The notes under the pieces are model-generated. The model was not told where the DNA came from. It ran no database searches and saw only the letters and a list, made by a program, of their open reading frames with translations. A DNA stretch of 63,251 nucleotides from assembly GCA_046344715.1 (NCBI GenBank), contig JBKDKX010000011.1:1-63251 (forward strand), read 5' to 3'. Both the position numbers and the translations under genes were made by a program. Position 1 is the stretch's first letter. Every line of letters starts with the position of its first letter. Source of the DNA: CAZAQK01 sp046344715 (lineage in GTDB: Bacteria > Pseudomonadota > Alphaproteobacteria > Rickettsiales > SXRF01). Positions 8,369 through 17,286 of this stretch are shown here, one piece after another.

Positions 8369-9151
8369 ATGCTCAAAGGAAAAAATGCCATCGTTACCGG
8401 TTCAACTTCGGGGATTGGCCTTGCCATCGCGCAGGTGCTGGCAGGTGAAGGTTGCAACATTTTGTTTAATGGTTTTGGGGATAAAGCCGCCATTGATAAG
8501 CTGGTGAAAGACACACAATCAACTCACCACATCAGTGCCGATTATTCGCCCGCAGATATGAGCAAGCCAGCACAAATCGCTGATATGGTTTCCCAGTGCG
8601 CGCGGCAATTTGGCAGTGTGGATATTGTTGTAAATAACGCTGGCATCCAGCACACCGCGCCCACGGAAGAATTCCCCGATGAGAAATGGGATGCTATCAT
8701 TGCCATCAATTTATCTTCTGCATTTCATGCTGCCAAAGCGGCTATTCCACTGATGAAGAAAAATAACTTTGGCCGCATCATCAATATCGCCTCCGTGCAT
8801 GGGCTGGTGGCTTCCAAAAATAAGGCTGCTTATGTAGCCGCAAAACATGGTATTGTTGGCCTTACCAAAGTGATTGCGCTGGAAAATGGGGAAAGTAACA
8901 TCACCTGCAATGCTATCTGCCCGGGCTGGGTGCACACACCGCTGGTACAAAAGCAGATTGAAGATAAAGCAAAAGCTGGCGGCATTAGTATTGAAGAAGC
9001 AACCAGTCAGTTGCTCGGCGAAAAACAGCCCAACAAACGTTTTATCAAACCGGAACAAATAGGCGCAATGATTGCCTTCCTGTGCGGTGATAATGGCGGC
9101 TCCATGACCGGTGAAATCATCACCATGAGCGGCGGCTGGGTAGCGCAGTAG
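8369..9151 (+). CDS. bdhA: 3-hydroxybutyrate dehydrogenase (short-chain dehydrogenase)
   Basis: Oxidises (R)-3-hydroxybutyrate to acetoacetate with NAD+, a step in using poly-3-hydroxybutyrate or ketone bodies. The Rossmann motif is GSTSGIGLA at residues 11-19, the structural motif is NNAG, and the catalytic set is Ser in INIASVHGL with Tyr and Lys in AAYVAAKHG. The segment NAICPGWVHTPLVQKQIE is typical of the 3-hydroxybutyrate branch of the SDR family. 260 residues is the normal length. The ATG is preceded by AGGAG at a good distance. It stands alone, with no polyhydroxybutyrate genes beside it in this window. Confidence 0.88.
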   Translation: MLKGKNAIVTGSTSGIGLAIAQVLAGEGCNILFNGFGDKAAIDKLVKDTQSTHHISADYSPADMSKPAQIADMVSQCARQFGSVDIVVNNAGIQHTAPTEEFPDEKWDAIIAINLSSAFHAAKAAIPLMKKNNFGRIINIASVHGLVASKNKAAYVAAKHGIVGLTKVIALENGESNITCNAICPGWVHTPLVQKQIEDKAKAGGISIEEATSQLLGEKQPNKRFIKPEQIGAMIAFLCGDNGGSMTGEIITMSGGWVAQ

Positions 9152-9197
9152 GAGAAGAACCTCTTTTGGTTCCGTCCGGGCTATTCATATATAAAAA

Positions 9198-9572
9198 CTA
9201 GCGAGGCCTGCACACCGGCGGAATCTCTTGTAATAAAATGCTGGCTGTGTGGATCGTTACCAGTTCTTTAATAGCTTTGTATTTATTTGTGCCTACCTCA
9301 GCAGAAAGCGCACCAGCAATAGATATGGTAATTGTTTCCATGATAGCTTCCACTGCCTTGCTATCCATCAATAGCGCACCCGGTCTATGTAAGGCTGCAA
9401 TGCCATTCTGCAATTGCTTAAGTGCCGGCAGAATTATTTTTTCTATTTGATCTGGGCTGTAGCTTTCCATCATCGTCTGCGTTAGATCGCGGCGATCGGC
9501 AAGAGGCATACGCAGTATTACATCGCTGATGCCTAGTTTTTTTGTATCCAGGAGATCTTTATAGTGAGGCAT
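9198..9572 (-). CDS. Hypothetical protein
   Basis: 124 residues, MPHYKDLLDTKKLGISDVIL..., no family recognised. It is soluble, mostly helical in character, with no signal peptide or membrane segment. A ribosome binding site AAGGA lies about 8 bases before the ATG, which supports translation. It is convergent with bdhA and divergent from rpoH. It may be a lineage-specific gene, and its codon use looks more AT-rich than that of neighbouring housekeeping genes by eye. Confidence 0.6.
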   Translation of the reverse strand: MPHYKDLLDTKKLGISDVILRMPLADRRDLTQTMMESYSPDQIEKIILPALKQLQNGIAALHRPGALLMDSKAVEAIMETITISIAGALSAEVGTNKYKAIKELVTIHTASILLQEIPPVCRPR

Positions 9573-9692
9573 TATTTAGTCCTTCCAACAGGATTTATAT
9601 CCTGAAATACCGGATTTTAGTGTTACAGTATGATGAATAGGATTAACTTATTGAAGTTGATATATTATATCAAAAAATAATACCCTCTTTAC

Positions 9693-9721
9693 TTGAAAAT
9701 CCGTTGCGGGTTGCCTATAAT
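9693..9721 (+). promoter_or_regulatory. Sigma-70-type promoter of rpoH
   Basis: TTGAAA at 9693-9698 and TATAAT at 9716-9721 are separated by exactly 17 bases, a near-consensus vegetative promoter. The rpoH start codon is 36 bases beyond the -10 box, with AAGGA as ribosome binding site. No other gene lies between, so rpoH is probably expressed constitutively from here. Confidence 0.75.
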
Positions 9722-9756
9722 AGGCGTATACTTGCGCTCCCTAAGGATTTGAAGGT

Positions 9757-10635
9757 ATGACACAGACAAAAGCACTCGCACGTACCATGGCGCTTCCGGC
9801 ACTTTCACCACAGGACGGGTTGCGTCGCTATTTGCAGGAAATTGCTAAAATACCGATGCTTACCAAGCAGGAAGAAGAAGAACTTTCGCGCAAATGGTAT
9901 GAGCATGGCGATATTGATGCCGCGCATCGTCTGGTGACGTCGCATTTGCGCCTGGTTGCCAAAATTGCGTTCAAATATCGTGGTTATGGCCTGCCGATGG
10001 GCGATGTAATCGCCGAAGGTAACATCGGCATGATGCAGGCGGTAAAACGCTTCGACCCTAATAAAGGCTTCCGCCTTTCTACCTATGCGATGTGGTGGAT
10101 ACGCGCGGCCATTCAGGAATATATTTTGCGCTCATGGTCGCTGGTGAAGATTGGCTCTTCTGCCGCGCATAAGCGTTTATTTTTCAATTTACGCAAACTG
10201 AAAAAGAAAATTGATGCAAATGGTGAGCATGGCCTCACCGATGAACAGGCAGGTGATATTGCCAAGATTTTAGATGTCAGCCGCGAGGAAGTGCTGGATA
10301 TGGATTCACGCATGAGCGCGCATGATGTGTATCTCAACAGCCCTATTTCAAACGATGGCGAAGAGCAGAAAATGGATCTGCTGGCCGATACGGCAGCAAG
10401 CCATGAGGATGTGCTTGCCGAGCGGCAGGATATGCACCAAAAGCGCGGCCTGCTTGCCCGTGCATTGGCAAAACTTACTGGCCGTGAGCGTGATATTTTA
10501 GAGCGCCGCCGCCTGAAGGATGAGCCAGACACTCTGGAAGATATCAGCCAACAGTATAATATTTCCCGCGAACGCGTGCGGCAGATTGAAGTGCGGGCGT
10601 TTGAGAAATTGCAAAAGGAGATGATTAGCAGTTAG
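9757..10635 (+). CDS. rpoH: RNA polymerase sigma-32 factor RpoH
   Basis: Heat-shock sigma factor that directs RNA polymerase to chaperone and protease genes. Region 1.2/2: LRRYLQEIAKIPMLTKQEEE, then HLRLVAKIAFKYRGYGLPMGD and RLSTYAMWWIRAAIQEYILRS split over residues 107-127. The RpoH box is present as KRLFFNLRKLKKK, the region that separates RpoH from RpoD. Region 4 is near the C-terminus: LTGRERDILERRRL and ISRERVRQIEVRAFEKLQ. 292 residues matches the family. It has its own near-consensus promoter just upstream. Confidence 0.96.
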   Translation: MTQTKALARTMALPALSPQDGLRRYLQEIAKIPMLTKQEEEELSRKWYEHGDIDAAHRLVTSHLRLVAKIAFKYRGYGLPMGDVIAEGNIGMMQAVKRFDPNKGFRLSTYAMWWIRAAIQEYILRSWSLVKIGSSAAHKRLFFNLRKLKKKIDANGEHGLTDEQAGDIAKILDVSREEVLDMDSRMSAHDVYLNSPISNDGEEQKMDLLADTAASHEDVLAERQDMHQKRGLLARALAKLTGRERDILERRRLKDEPDTLEDISQQYNISRERVRQIEVRAFEKLQKEMISS

Positions 10636-10643
10636 GAATAACC

Positions 10644-10678
10644 GTTGGCAGTTAGATGTATATTTGCTATCTGCCAAC
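10644..10678. repeat. Inverted repeat between rpoH and the bc1 chaperone gene
   Basis: GTTGGCAG at 10644-10651 pairs with CTGCCAAC at 10671-10678, and short CTGCC-type words repeat again to 10700. No T-run follows, so it is not a clear terminator. It may be a small dispersed repeat or a transcript-stabilising hairpin. Confidence 0.4.
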
Positions 10679-10703
10679 TGCCATTTCTAATCTGCCGACT
10701 GTT

Positions 10704-11240
10704 ATGTTCTCCTCCCTCAAAAAAATCTTCTCTCCTGCCCCGTTTACCGATGAAGCGCACATGGGGTATGTGGCACTTGTGGAGCAGGCACGCAAACCGT
10801 GGTTTTACGCCAAACAGTCTGTGCCCGATACGGTTGATGGCCGCTTTGATATGATTATTCTGCATATATTTCTGGTGATACACCGCTTGCGTGGTGAGCC
10901 ATCGCAGGATGCCGCGTATTTTGCGCGTGCGCTTTCGGAGGTATTCTTTTCTGATATGGACAGAAACATACGTGAAATGGGATCAACCGATACCGGCGTC
11001 GGCAAGCGCATCAAAAACATGGCGCAGGCATTTTATGGCAGGCTCAGTGCGTATGAGAATGGCATGATTTCTTCAGAAAATTTGCGGTCTGCGCTTAAGA
11101 ACAACATATACCGTGCAAGCAGCAATATACTGGATACACAGCTTGTTGAAATGGAACACTATATACAGCGCAACCGTGAACAGCTTGCCAGCCAGCCTTT
11201 GCAGGAATTACTTGCTGGCAGGATTCGTTTCCTCGATTGA
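10704..11240 (+). CDS. Ubiquinol-cytochrome c chaperone family protein (Cbp3-like)
   Basis: 178 residues. The sequence fits the family related to mitochondrial Cbp3, which helps assemble cytochrome b into the bc1 complex: ARKPWFYAKQSVPDTVDGRFDMIILH, then HRLRGEP, and the core around LSEVFFSDMDRNIREMGSTDTGVGKRIKNMAQAFYGR. In family members the motif D-x-N-x-R-E-x-G-x-x-D is conserved, as here. I chose the ATG at 10704; a longer frame opens at 10656 but would translate the inverted repeat. The last 33 bases overlap the convergent unknown gene. Confidence 0.82.
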   Translation: MFSSLKKIFSPAPFTDEAHMGYVALVEQARKPWFYAKQSVPDTVDGRFDMIILHIFLVIHRLRGEPSQDAAYFARALSEVFFSDMDRNIREMGSTDTGVGKRIKNMAQAFYGRLSAYENGMISSENLRSALKNNIYRASSNILDTQLVEMEHYIQRNREQLASQPLQELLAGRIRFLD

Positions 11241-11906
11241 AACATCGTCATTGGCTACTGTTTTGGCAGAAAGCCTTGATGCTGCCACCGCATACGCATT
11301 CATCGCGTTATAGGATGGTTTTGGCGCAGCAAACCCTGCAGATACCTGAATAGATATTTCTTCCTCTTGTGCAGATTCACTGCTTACGGCCTGCGCACTA
11401 TTTGCAGATGTTGCGCTGCGCGATGGTGCTGGTTTTTCCTGCACTGGCGTAGCGCTTTGTTTTACAATCTGGCTAAACTCACTGGCAGGCTCTGATTGCG
11501 GTAATGAGGCATTGCTTGGCATGTATTTTACATAGCTGTTGATCACAATTTTCTCATACTCATTCAATACGCCGCGAAGCGCATTCTGTGCTTCTGGGGG
11601 CAGGTTCTGACCAATCATCTGTGCAAGCAATGTAGCTGGCGCACCCAAAGATTTTTCAGGCGCAAGATTGACAGTGCCACTCACCAGTGATTGTGTTATG
11701 GCAGCAGCAGGTGAAGATGGGGTGCCTTGGGTTTGTAAAAGCAGCGGATTTTTGCCACTTGCATTCGGGTCGACTTGCGCGTTAGATACTGAAGGAGCAA
11801 CGGTGGTAGGAGGTACACGCAGCGTACTACTCTCCGGCACCGGTGTGGCAACCACAGACGGCTGGGGGGTAACAGGTGTGAATGTATTATTTATTAAAGG
11901 CAGCAT
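11208..11906 (-). CDS. Hypothetical low-complexity protein
   Basis: 232 residues rich in Pro, Ala, Ser, Thr and Val, probably disordered for most of its length. One likely ordered patch lies near residues 90-130 (LAQMIGQNLPPEAQNALRGVLNEYEKIVINSYVKY). No family is recognised and no signal peptide is visible. The 3' end overlaps the chaperone gene tail to tail. The frame is long and open, but because low-complexity frames can be spurious, the call is less certain than for its neighbours. Confidence 0.55.
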   Translation of the reverse strand: MLPLINNTFTPVTPQPSVVATPVPESSTLRVPPTTVAPSVSNAQVDPNASGKNPLLLQTQGTPSSPAAAITQSLVSGTVNLAPEKSLGAPATLLAQMIGQNLPPEAQNALRGVLNEYEKIVINSYVKYMPSNASLPQSEPASEFSQIVKQSATPVQEKPAPSRSATSANSAQAVSSESAQEEEISIQVSAGFAAPKPSYNAMNAYAVAASRLSAKTVANDDVSIEETNPASK

Positions 11907-12073
11907 GGCTGCATACTCTACATGAGCTGTTTCAGATAGGGTTATTATAGTAAATAATTGTTAAAAAGTCAATGCGGTGCAGCCTTAACCTTATGAAAAT
12001 ATTAATAAATATATTGTATAACCCTGTGTTTCCTGCGTTAAGAAATCTGTAACAATATGAAAAATATATAGAT

Positions 12074-12805
12074 ATGAGCAAATTTTTACTAATTGTGACC
12101 CTACTGTTTTCTTTTGCAACATTTGTAATGCTGTGGATGACACAAGGGGATGACGGGGTTGTATCAAGTCGGTCACAAGTTCTGCCAGCATATGGCATAG
12201 AGTCAGAACTGGCCGCAGAAACTTCTGACACGGAAGAGGAAGACGCAACAGGCGAAGCACGCATCGGTGGTGCGTTTACGCTCACCGATCAGATCGGCCG
12301 CGTGCGCACAGATATGGATTTTCGTGGCAAGGTAATGGTTGTGTTTTTTGGTTTTACCCATTGCCCTGATATTTGTCCCGTGACCATTGCAACGCTTTCA
12401 AGCCTGATGGAATTACTGGGTGATAAGGCTGCTCAGGTGGCACCGATTTTTATCACGGTTGATCCCAAGCGTGACACGTCTGAAGTGATGAAAACCTATC
12501 TGCAGAATTTTGATTCACGCATCATTGGCCTTACAGGTTCAAACAAATCGATAAAAAACACCGTAGATGCCTATAAAGCCTATTATTCCACACGTTTTAA
12601 GAAAGAAGAAGAAAATGATACTGAGCCAACAGTAGAAAAAGCGCATCCGGATGCCCATGCGGGGCATGACGCTGGCGATAATTATCTGATGGATCACTCC
12701 GGCTATATTTATGTGATGGACAAAGAGGGCCGTTACGTAAAGCATTTTCCATATAATGTGTCGGAACAGGAATTGGCCGATGAACTTAAACCATTTCTGA
12801 AGTAG
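12074..12805 (+). CDS. SCO1/SenC family copper protein with a His-rich insertion
   Basis: Periplasmic, membrane-anchored copper chaperone for the CuA site of cytochrome c oxidase. An N-terminal membrane anchor is at residues 4-22. A thioredoxin fold follows with the copper motif CPDIC (Cys97 and Cys101) in GFTHCPDICPVT, and the third ligand His208 in MDHSGYIYVMD. Between the last helix and that His there is an extra acidic and His-bearing loop (about residues 175-202, with His191, 195 and 198). Family members usually have a short connector there. It is probably co-transcribed with gmk, 5 bases downstream. Confidence 0.9.
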   Translation: MSKFLLIVTLLFSFATFVMLWMTQGDDGVVSSRSQVLPAYGIESELAAETSDTEEEDATGEARIGGAFTLTDQIGRVRTDMDFRGKVMVVFFGFTHCPDICPVTIATLSSLMELLGDKAAQVAPIFITVDPKRDTSEVMKTYLQNFDSRIIGLTGSNKSIKNTVDAYKAYYSTRFKKEEENDTEPTVEKAHPDAHAGHDAGDNYLMDHSGYIYVMDKEGRYVKHFPYNVSEQELADELKPFLK

Positions 12806-12810
12806 GCGTT

Positions 12811-13464
12811 ATGTCATTACAGCATGGCTTAGAACTGGGAAGACGAGGATTGATGTTTATCCTCTCATCACCTTCAGGCGCTGGCAAAACAACGCTCTCC
12901 AAGCAATTGCTGGAAAAATACAACAACGCCGCAGCGCATGAAAAAATTGTGATGTCGGTATCTGTCACCACACGTACGAGCAGGCCTGGCGAAGTAGATG
13001 GGAAAGATTATTTCTTCATCAGCCATGAAAAATATCTGGATATGGTAAGTGCCGGAGAATTGCTGGAACATGCACGAGTGTTTGATCATCATTACGGAAC
13101 ACCACGCAAATTCGTGGCTGATAATTTAACCAGTGGCACCGATGTGCTGTTTGATATTGACTGGCAGGGCACCAAGCAACTCAAAGAAAAGGCCGCCGAT
13201 GAGGTGGTGAGTGTATTTATATTGCCACCATCTATGGCAGAGCTAGAACGCCGCCTGAATTCCCGCGCGCAGGACAGCGCGGAGGTGGTGGCAAAGCGCA
13301 TGAGCAAGGCGCGCGCCGAAATCAGCCACTGGCATGAGTATGATTATGTACTGATTAACCAGAATCTCGATGAAACGCTCGCGCGCATTGATGCCATCCT
13401 AAAGGCTGAACGCCTGAAGCGCACACGTCAGGAAAAACTCGCCAGCTTTATTGCGGGATTATAG
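12811..13464 (+). CDS. gmk: Guanylate kinase
   Basis: Phosphorylates GMP to GDP with ATP in purine salvage and synthesis. The P-loop is SSPSGAGKTTLSKQL at residues 19-33. The GMP-binding segment is VSVTTRTSRPGEVDGKDYFFI, then ELLEHARVFDHHYGTPR and DIDWQGTKQLKEK. 217 residues is normal. The start at 12811 fits relatives that have a short stretch before RRGLMFILSS. It overlaps the convergent rsmA by 6 bases. Confidence 0.95.
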   Translation: MSLQHGLELGRRGLMFILSSPSGAGKTTLSKQLLEKYNNAAAHEKIVMSVSVTTRTSRPGEVDGKDYFFISHEKYLDMVSAGELLEHARVFDHHYGTPRKFVADNLTSGTDVLFDIDWQGTKQLKEKAADEVVSVFILPPSMAELERRLNSRAQDSAEVVAKRMSKARAEISHWHEYDYVLINQNLDETLARIDAILKAERLKRTRQEKLASFIAGL

Positions 13465-14301
13465 ATTGTCATAAGCCTGCGCCAGTCTGCACAAGCCTAG
13501 CAAATCCACCTGCTCTGCTCTGAGTGTGCCTTCTATACCTGCGGCGGCGAGGAGTTTTTCCACATCACAGCCCAGCGGCTTTAAGGCCTGACGCAGCATT
13601 TTGCGGCGTTGGCCAAAGGCGGCGGCCACTACTTTCTCCAGCGTTTCTTTTTTAACATCCACCAGTGGTTTTTCTCGCGGCGTAAGCGTTACTACCTGTG
13701 AAGACACTTTTGGCGGTGGTACGAAGGCACCTGGCGGCAGATCCATATCGGTTCGTACATCGCACAGCCACTGGCTGATGATGGAAAGCCTGCCGTAATC
13801 TTTATTTCCATGCGTGGCGGTGATGCGTTCGGCCACTTCTTTCTGGAACATCAGCGTCATGGATTCAATGGCGGTGGGATTGCGATAAACAGTATCCAGC
13901 CAGTTCAGCAGCATCTGTGTGCCGACATTATAAGGCAGGTTGGCCACGATTTTGCGCGGTGCTGGAATGGTGACAATGTCTATTTCCAGCGCATCGGCAT
14001 GGAGTATTTCAAGCCTGTCGCCTACCACGTGTTTCAATTCCTGCATGATGGCAAGGCAGCGCGCGTCTTTTTCAATGACGTAGAGCTTTTTAACCCCTGC
14101 TTTAAGCAGCGAACGGGTAAGCCCGCCTGGGCCTGGCCCTACCTCAATCACGCTACAATGGTCTAAATCTCCGGCATAGCGGGCGATATCATCGGTAATG
14201 CGGCCATCTAGCAGGAAATGTTGGCCCAAAGACTTCTTGGCGAGCAGCCCATGCGTTTCAATAACCTGTTTTAATGGTGGTAGTTGGGAGAATGAATTCA
14301 A
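13459..14301 (-). CDS. rsmA: 16S rRNA (adenine(1518)/(1519)-N6)-dimethyltransferase RsmA
   Basis: Dimethylates two adjacent adenines near the 3' end of 16S rRNA during 30S assembly. Motifs: HGLLAKKSLGQHFLLD, the AdoMet-binding VIEVGPGPGGLTRSLL, and the catalytic IVANLPYNVGTQML. I chose the TTG at 14301, giving a start MNSFSQLPPLKQVIETHG. It agrees with the family N-terminus and has TAGGAAAG a suitable distance upstream. The frame stays open to an ATG at 14355, which would add 18 residues without family support. C-terminal RNA-binding domain present (RRKMLRQALKPL). Confidence 0.94.
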   Translation of the reverse strand: MNSFSQLPPLKQVIETHGLLAKKSLGQHFLLDGRITDDIARYAGDLDHCSVIEVGPGPGGLTRSLLKAGVKKLYVIEKDARCLAIMQELKHVVGDRLEILHADALEIDIVTIPAPRKIVANLPYNVGTQMLLNWLDTVYRNPTAIESMTLMFQKEVAERITATHGNKDYGRLSIISQWLCDVRTDMDLPPGAFVPPPKVSSQVVTLTPREKPLVDVKKETLEKVVAAAFGQRRKMLRQALKPLGCDVEKLLAAAGIEGTLRAEQVDLLGLCRLAQAYDNL

Positions 14302-14398
14302 AACGATATGCTTTCCTAAGGAACAGGCTATAATGCCTCCATGATAGCATAACAACCATACCCCGCAATGTGCTTCGCTTATGAGGGGGGCAGGACAT

Positions 14399-15319
14399 AT
14401 GGATAGTGCCTTTATTATTATTTGTGCGCTGATACTTAATGCGCTGCTTGCGGGTCCAAGGAGCCTATATGAACGCCTTGGCGTTTTAGCCCTTTTGCAT
14501 TTTCCGGCAAAAAAACTGCGTGAGGTAGAGCGTAAGTTAAACCGCGAGCATCGGCCGGAGCGTGAGTTGGAAATGCGCGGCTATATTGTGCTTGCCTCAG
14601 GTCTATGTGCGGCTACGGCGATTGGCTGGTTGCTTGGTGGCGTGACACTTGCCAGCGGTAAATTATTTGACGTGGTGGTGCTGGCAGTATTGCTTCCGGT
14701 GCGCCCAATCATAGATTTTGCACACGCAGTAAAAAAAAGTCTCCGACAAAATAACATTCCGGAGGCGCGTGAGGTATTTTCACACACTACATGGCGTCAC
14801 CACGCAGTGATGGATGAATATTCGCTGGCGCGCGCCGCTATTGAAACGCTTGCGGTGCATTTTGTCGAACGGATTGTAAGCCCTCTGCTTTTTTACATTG
14901 TGCTTGGCCTGCCAGGTGCACTTGCATGTATATTTATTACCATGCTGCACGATACGGTGTCAGGCGGTGCATTCAGCATCGCTGCAAAAAATGCTTACGC
15001 GATAGCACAATGGTTGCCTTCACGCTTTGCCGCGTGTCTGTGGATTGCCGCGTCACTGTTTCTTCCGGAGGGAAAAATCAAGCACATTGCTGCACAGCTT
15101 TGGCCGTTGATGGCTACCGATGCACCACAACCACTGGCACTTTCCTGTGCAGGGCACGTGATGAATATCTCACTGGGTGGCCCTGCATCAGTGTATTCCG
15201 GTGGGAATTGGCTGGGTAATGGCACACCGAAAATCTTGCACCTCCATATCGGCAAGGCACTGTATTTATTCGCGATAATTCATATTTTGCTTATTGTTAT
15301 TCTTGGGCTGGTGCTTTAG
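14399..15319 (+). CDS. CobD/CbiB family protein
   Basis: 306-residue integral membrane protein related to adenosylcobinamide-phosphate synthase. Landmarks: LAGPRSLYERLG at the N-terminus, AREVFSHTTWRHHAVMDEYSLARAAIETLAV in the middle (relatives have R-D-T...L-x-E-x-x-V-A-R-A-x-I-E-T-x-A-E), and NISLGGPASVYSGGNWLGNG near the end. Several residues usual for the enzyme, such as the second Asp of the V-A-R-D-T-x-x-L region, are altered, and no other cobalamin gene is in the window. It may be a diverged paralogue. The ATG at 14399 follows a strong AGGA site. Confidence 0.75.
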   Translation: MDSAFIIICALILNALLAGPRSLYERLGVLALLHFPAKKLREVERKLNREHRPERELEMRGYIVLASGLCAATAIGWLLGGVTLASGKLFDVVVLAVLLPVRPIIDFAHAVKKSLRQNNIPEAREVFSHTTWRHHAVMDEYSLARAAIETLAVHFVERIVSPLLFYIVLGLPGALACIFITMLHDTVSGGAFSIAAKNAYAIAQWLPSRFAACLWIAASLFLPEGKIKHIAAQLWPLMATDAPQPLALSCAGHVMNISLGGPASVYSGGNWLGNGTPKILHLHIGKALYLFAIIHILLIVILGLVL

Positions 15320-15331
15320 TCAGAGTGAGAA

Positions 15332-16720
15332 TCAGATATGTATCGCTCTGCCAAGCACAGCGAGTGCTGCTTCTTTCATTGCTTCCGCATGGGTGGGATG
15401 GGCGTGGCAAGTGCGGGCGATGTCTTCGCTCGATGCGCCATATTCCATTGCGAGTCCGGCTTCTGCAATCAGCGTTCCAGCAAACGGTCCGATGATGTGT
15501 ACGCCGAGCACACGGTCCGTTTTTGCATCCGCTAGAATCTTCACGAAGCCTTCCGCATACCCCACGGCGCGAGCGCGGCTGTTTGCCATGAAGGGAAACT
15601 TGCCGGATTTATATTGCACTCCTGCAGCTTTAAGTTCTTCTTCTGTTTTTCCCACAGACGCCACTTCCGGCCATGTATAGACCACTGATGGAATCGCATC
15701 GTAATAGACATGCCCCTTCTGGCCCGCCATAATTTCCGCCACCGCCATGCCTTCATCTTCCGCTTTATGCGCAAGCATTGGACCAGCGATCACGTCACCG
15801 ATCGCGTAAATACCTTTCACGTTGCTTTCATAATGGCCATCCACCGCCACGCGGCCACGCTCATCCATTTTCACGCCAACCTTATCAAGACCAAGCCCGT
15901 CGGTGTAGGGCTTGCGGCCGATGGAAACCAGCACCACATCTGCTTCCAGCTTCTCAGCCGCGCCGCCTTTGGCCGGCTCCATGGTAAGTGTCACACCTTT
16001 GCCTTTGGTATCCGCTGCAGTCACTTTCATGCCGAGCTTGAAGGCAACGCCTTGTTTTTCTAAAATACGCTGGAATTGTTTGGCCACTTCTGCATCCATT
16101 GGCCCGCCGATGCGATCCATGAATTCCACGACGGTCACTTTAGAACCTAAACGACGCCATACAGAGCCCAATTCAAGACCGATGACGCCACCACCTACTA
16201 CCACCATATGCGCAGGCACTTTATCCAATACCAAGCCTCCCGTAGAAGAGACAATTTTCTTTTCATCAATCTCTACATTCGGCAGGCGCATGATGTCTGA
16301 CCCAGTAGCAATAAGGATACGTTTGGTCTTCAACACATCCTTGCCATCCACCAGCACTTCGTTTGCTGATTTAATGCTGCCTTTGCCCTTCACGTAGGTG
16401 ACCTTATTTTTCTTAAATAAGCCTTCGATGCCTTGCGTTAAGCCTTTTACCGCATCGTCCTTCTGCTTCATCATACCGGCAAGGTCGAGTTCTACTTTGG
16501 CTTTGATGCCGTAATCCGCGAAATGCAGTTTTGCATCTTCAAATTTTTCTGAAGAATTTAGAAGAGCTTTGGATGGAATGCAGCCAACATTAAGGCATGT
16601 GCCACCCAACGCTCCACGCATTTCCACACAGGCTACATTCATGCCAAGCTGCGCTGCGCGTATCGCCGCCACATAACCACCCGGCCCACCGCCGATAACT
16701 ACCAGATCAAAATTTTCCAT
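15332..16720 (-). CDS. lpdA: Dihydrolipoyl dehydrogenase (E3)
   Basis: FAD enzyme that reoxidises lipoyl groups of 2-oxoacid dehydrogenase complexes using NAD+. FAD-binding GGGPGGYVAAIRAAQLG, redox-active disulphide CLNVGC (after GGT), NAD-binding VVGGGVIGLELGSVW, second FAD motif GIYAIGDVIAGPMLAHKAEDEG, and the C-terminal catalytic His-Glu in CHAHPTHAEAMKEAAL. 462 residues. As the last gene of the sucA-sucB cluster it probably serves 2-oxoglutarate dehydrogenase. It is separated from sucB by one unknown gene. Confidence 0.96.
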   Translation of the reverse strand: MENFDLVVIGGGPGGYVAAIRAAQLGMNVACVEMRGALGGTCLNVGCIPSKALLNSSEKFEDAKLHFADYGIKAKVELDLAGMMKQKDDAVKGLTQGIEGLFKKNKVTYVKGKGSIKSANEVLVDGKDVLKTKRILIATGSDIMRLPNVEIDEKKIVSSTGGLVLDKVPAHMVVVGGGVIGLELGSVWRRLGSKVTVVEFMDRIGGPMDAEVAKQFQRILEKQGVAFKLGMKVTAADTKGKGVTLTMEPAKGGAAEKLEADVVLVSIGRKPYTDGLGLDKVGVKMDERGRVAVDGHYESNVKGIYAIGDVIAGPMLAHKAEDEGMAVAEIMAGQKGHVYYDAIPSVVYTWPEVASVGKTEEELKAAGVQYKSGKFPFMANSRARAVGYAEGFVKILADAKTDRVLGVHIIGPFAGTLIAEAGLAMEYGASSEDIARTCHAHPTHAEAMKEAALAVLGRAIHI

Positions 16721-16722
16721 AA

Positions 16723-17280
16723 CTATAATTCCCGTTTTTTGTTTGGATTTACGTTTTTCTCAAACGCAATGGCATGCTCTTTAGTAACACCTAATTGTTC
16801 AAGCGCCACTTCCTTATTATCTACTGGAAGAAGCCCTTTTTCTATTAATGCAGTTACCACAAGAAAAATTTGCCCAGCCTCTGAAGCTCGTAATTTGATG
16901 GCTTCTTTGAGTACATTGCTTACATGATCTTTCGCATTTACGGATATAGAATATCCGTTAGTCAGTTGAAATACGGGGCCTCTAAGTAATGATGGCGCAT
17001 ATTCTGCTTCTGCGATACTGCGATCTGCCAAATATTTGACTCCAGGTATTTTTTCCAGCGCATCTTTAAGTGCTTTGTTCTTTCCTGAATCTACAGCTTC
17101 TGCCTTAAACATCATGTTTATCGCACGACCCTCCAAAGGATTTACTTTGGAATCTCCTACTAAATCGCCGACCGTAATTAAATGCAAATGACCAGCGGAA
17201 CATTGTTTAATATCACGGTCGGGGTGAAGCACATGGGGTTTTTCTTTACCCCCCATATGTAAATCCGTGAAAAAAGACAT
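16723..17280 (-). CDS. Hypothetical protein between sucB and lpdA
   Basis: 185 residues, MSFFTDLHMGGKEKPHVLHPDRD..., no family recognised. Soluble in character, with mixed helices and strands and no signal peptide. It lies 6 bases after the sucB stop and 2 bases before the lpdA start, on the same strand, so it must be transcribed with the TCA genes. By eye its codons are more AT-ending than those of sucB and lpdA, which suggests a late arrival. No motif ties it to lipoate or 2-oxoglutarate metabolism. Confidence 0.7.
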   Translation of the reverse strand: MSFFTDLHMGGKEKPHVLHPDRDIKQCSAGHLHLITVGDLVGDSKVNPLEGRAINMMFKAEAVDSGKNKALKDALEKIPGVKYLADRSIAEAEYAPSLLRGPVFQLTNGYSISVNAKDHVSNVLKEAIKLRASEAGQIFLVVTALIEKGLLPVDNKEVALEQLGVTKEHAIAFEKNVNPNKKREL

Positions 17281-17286
17281 GTATTT

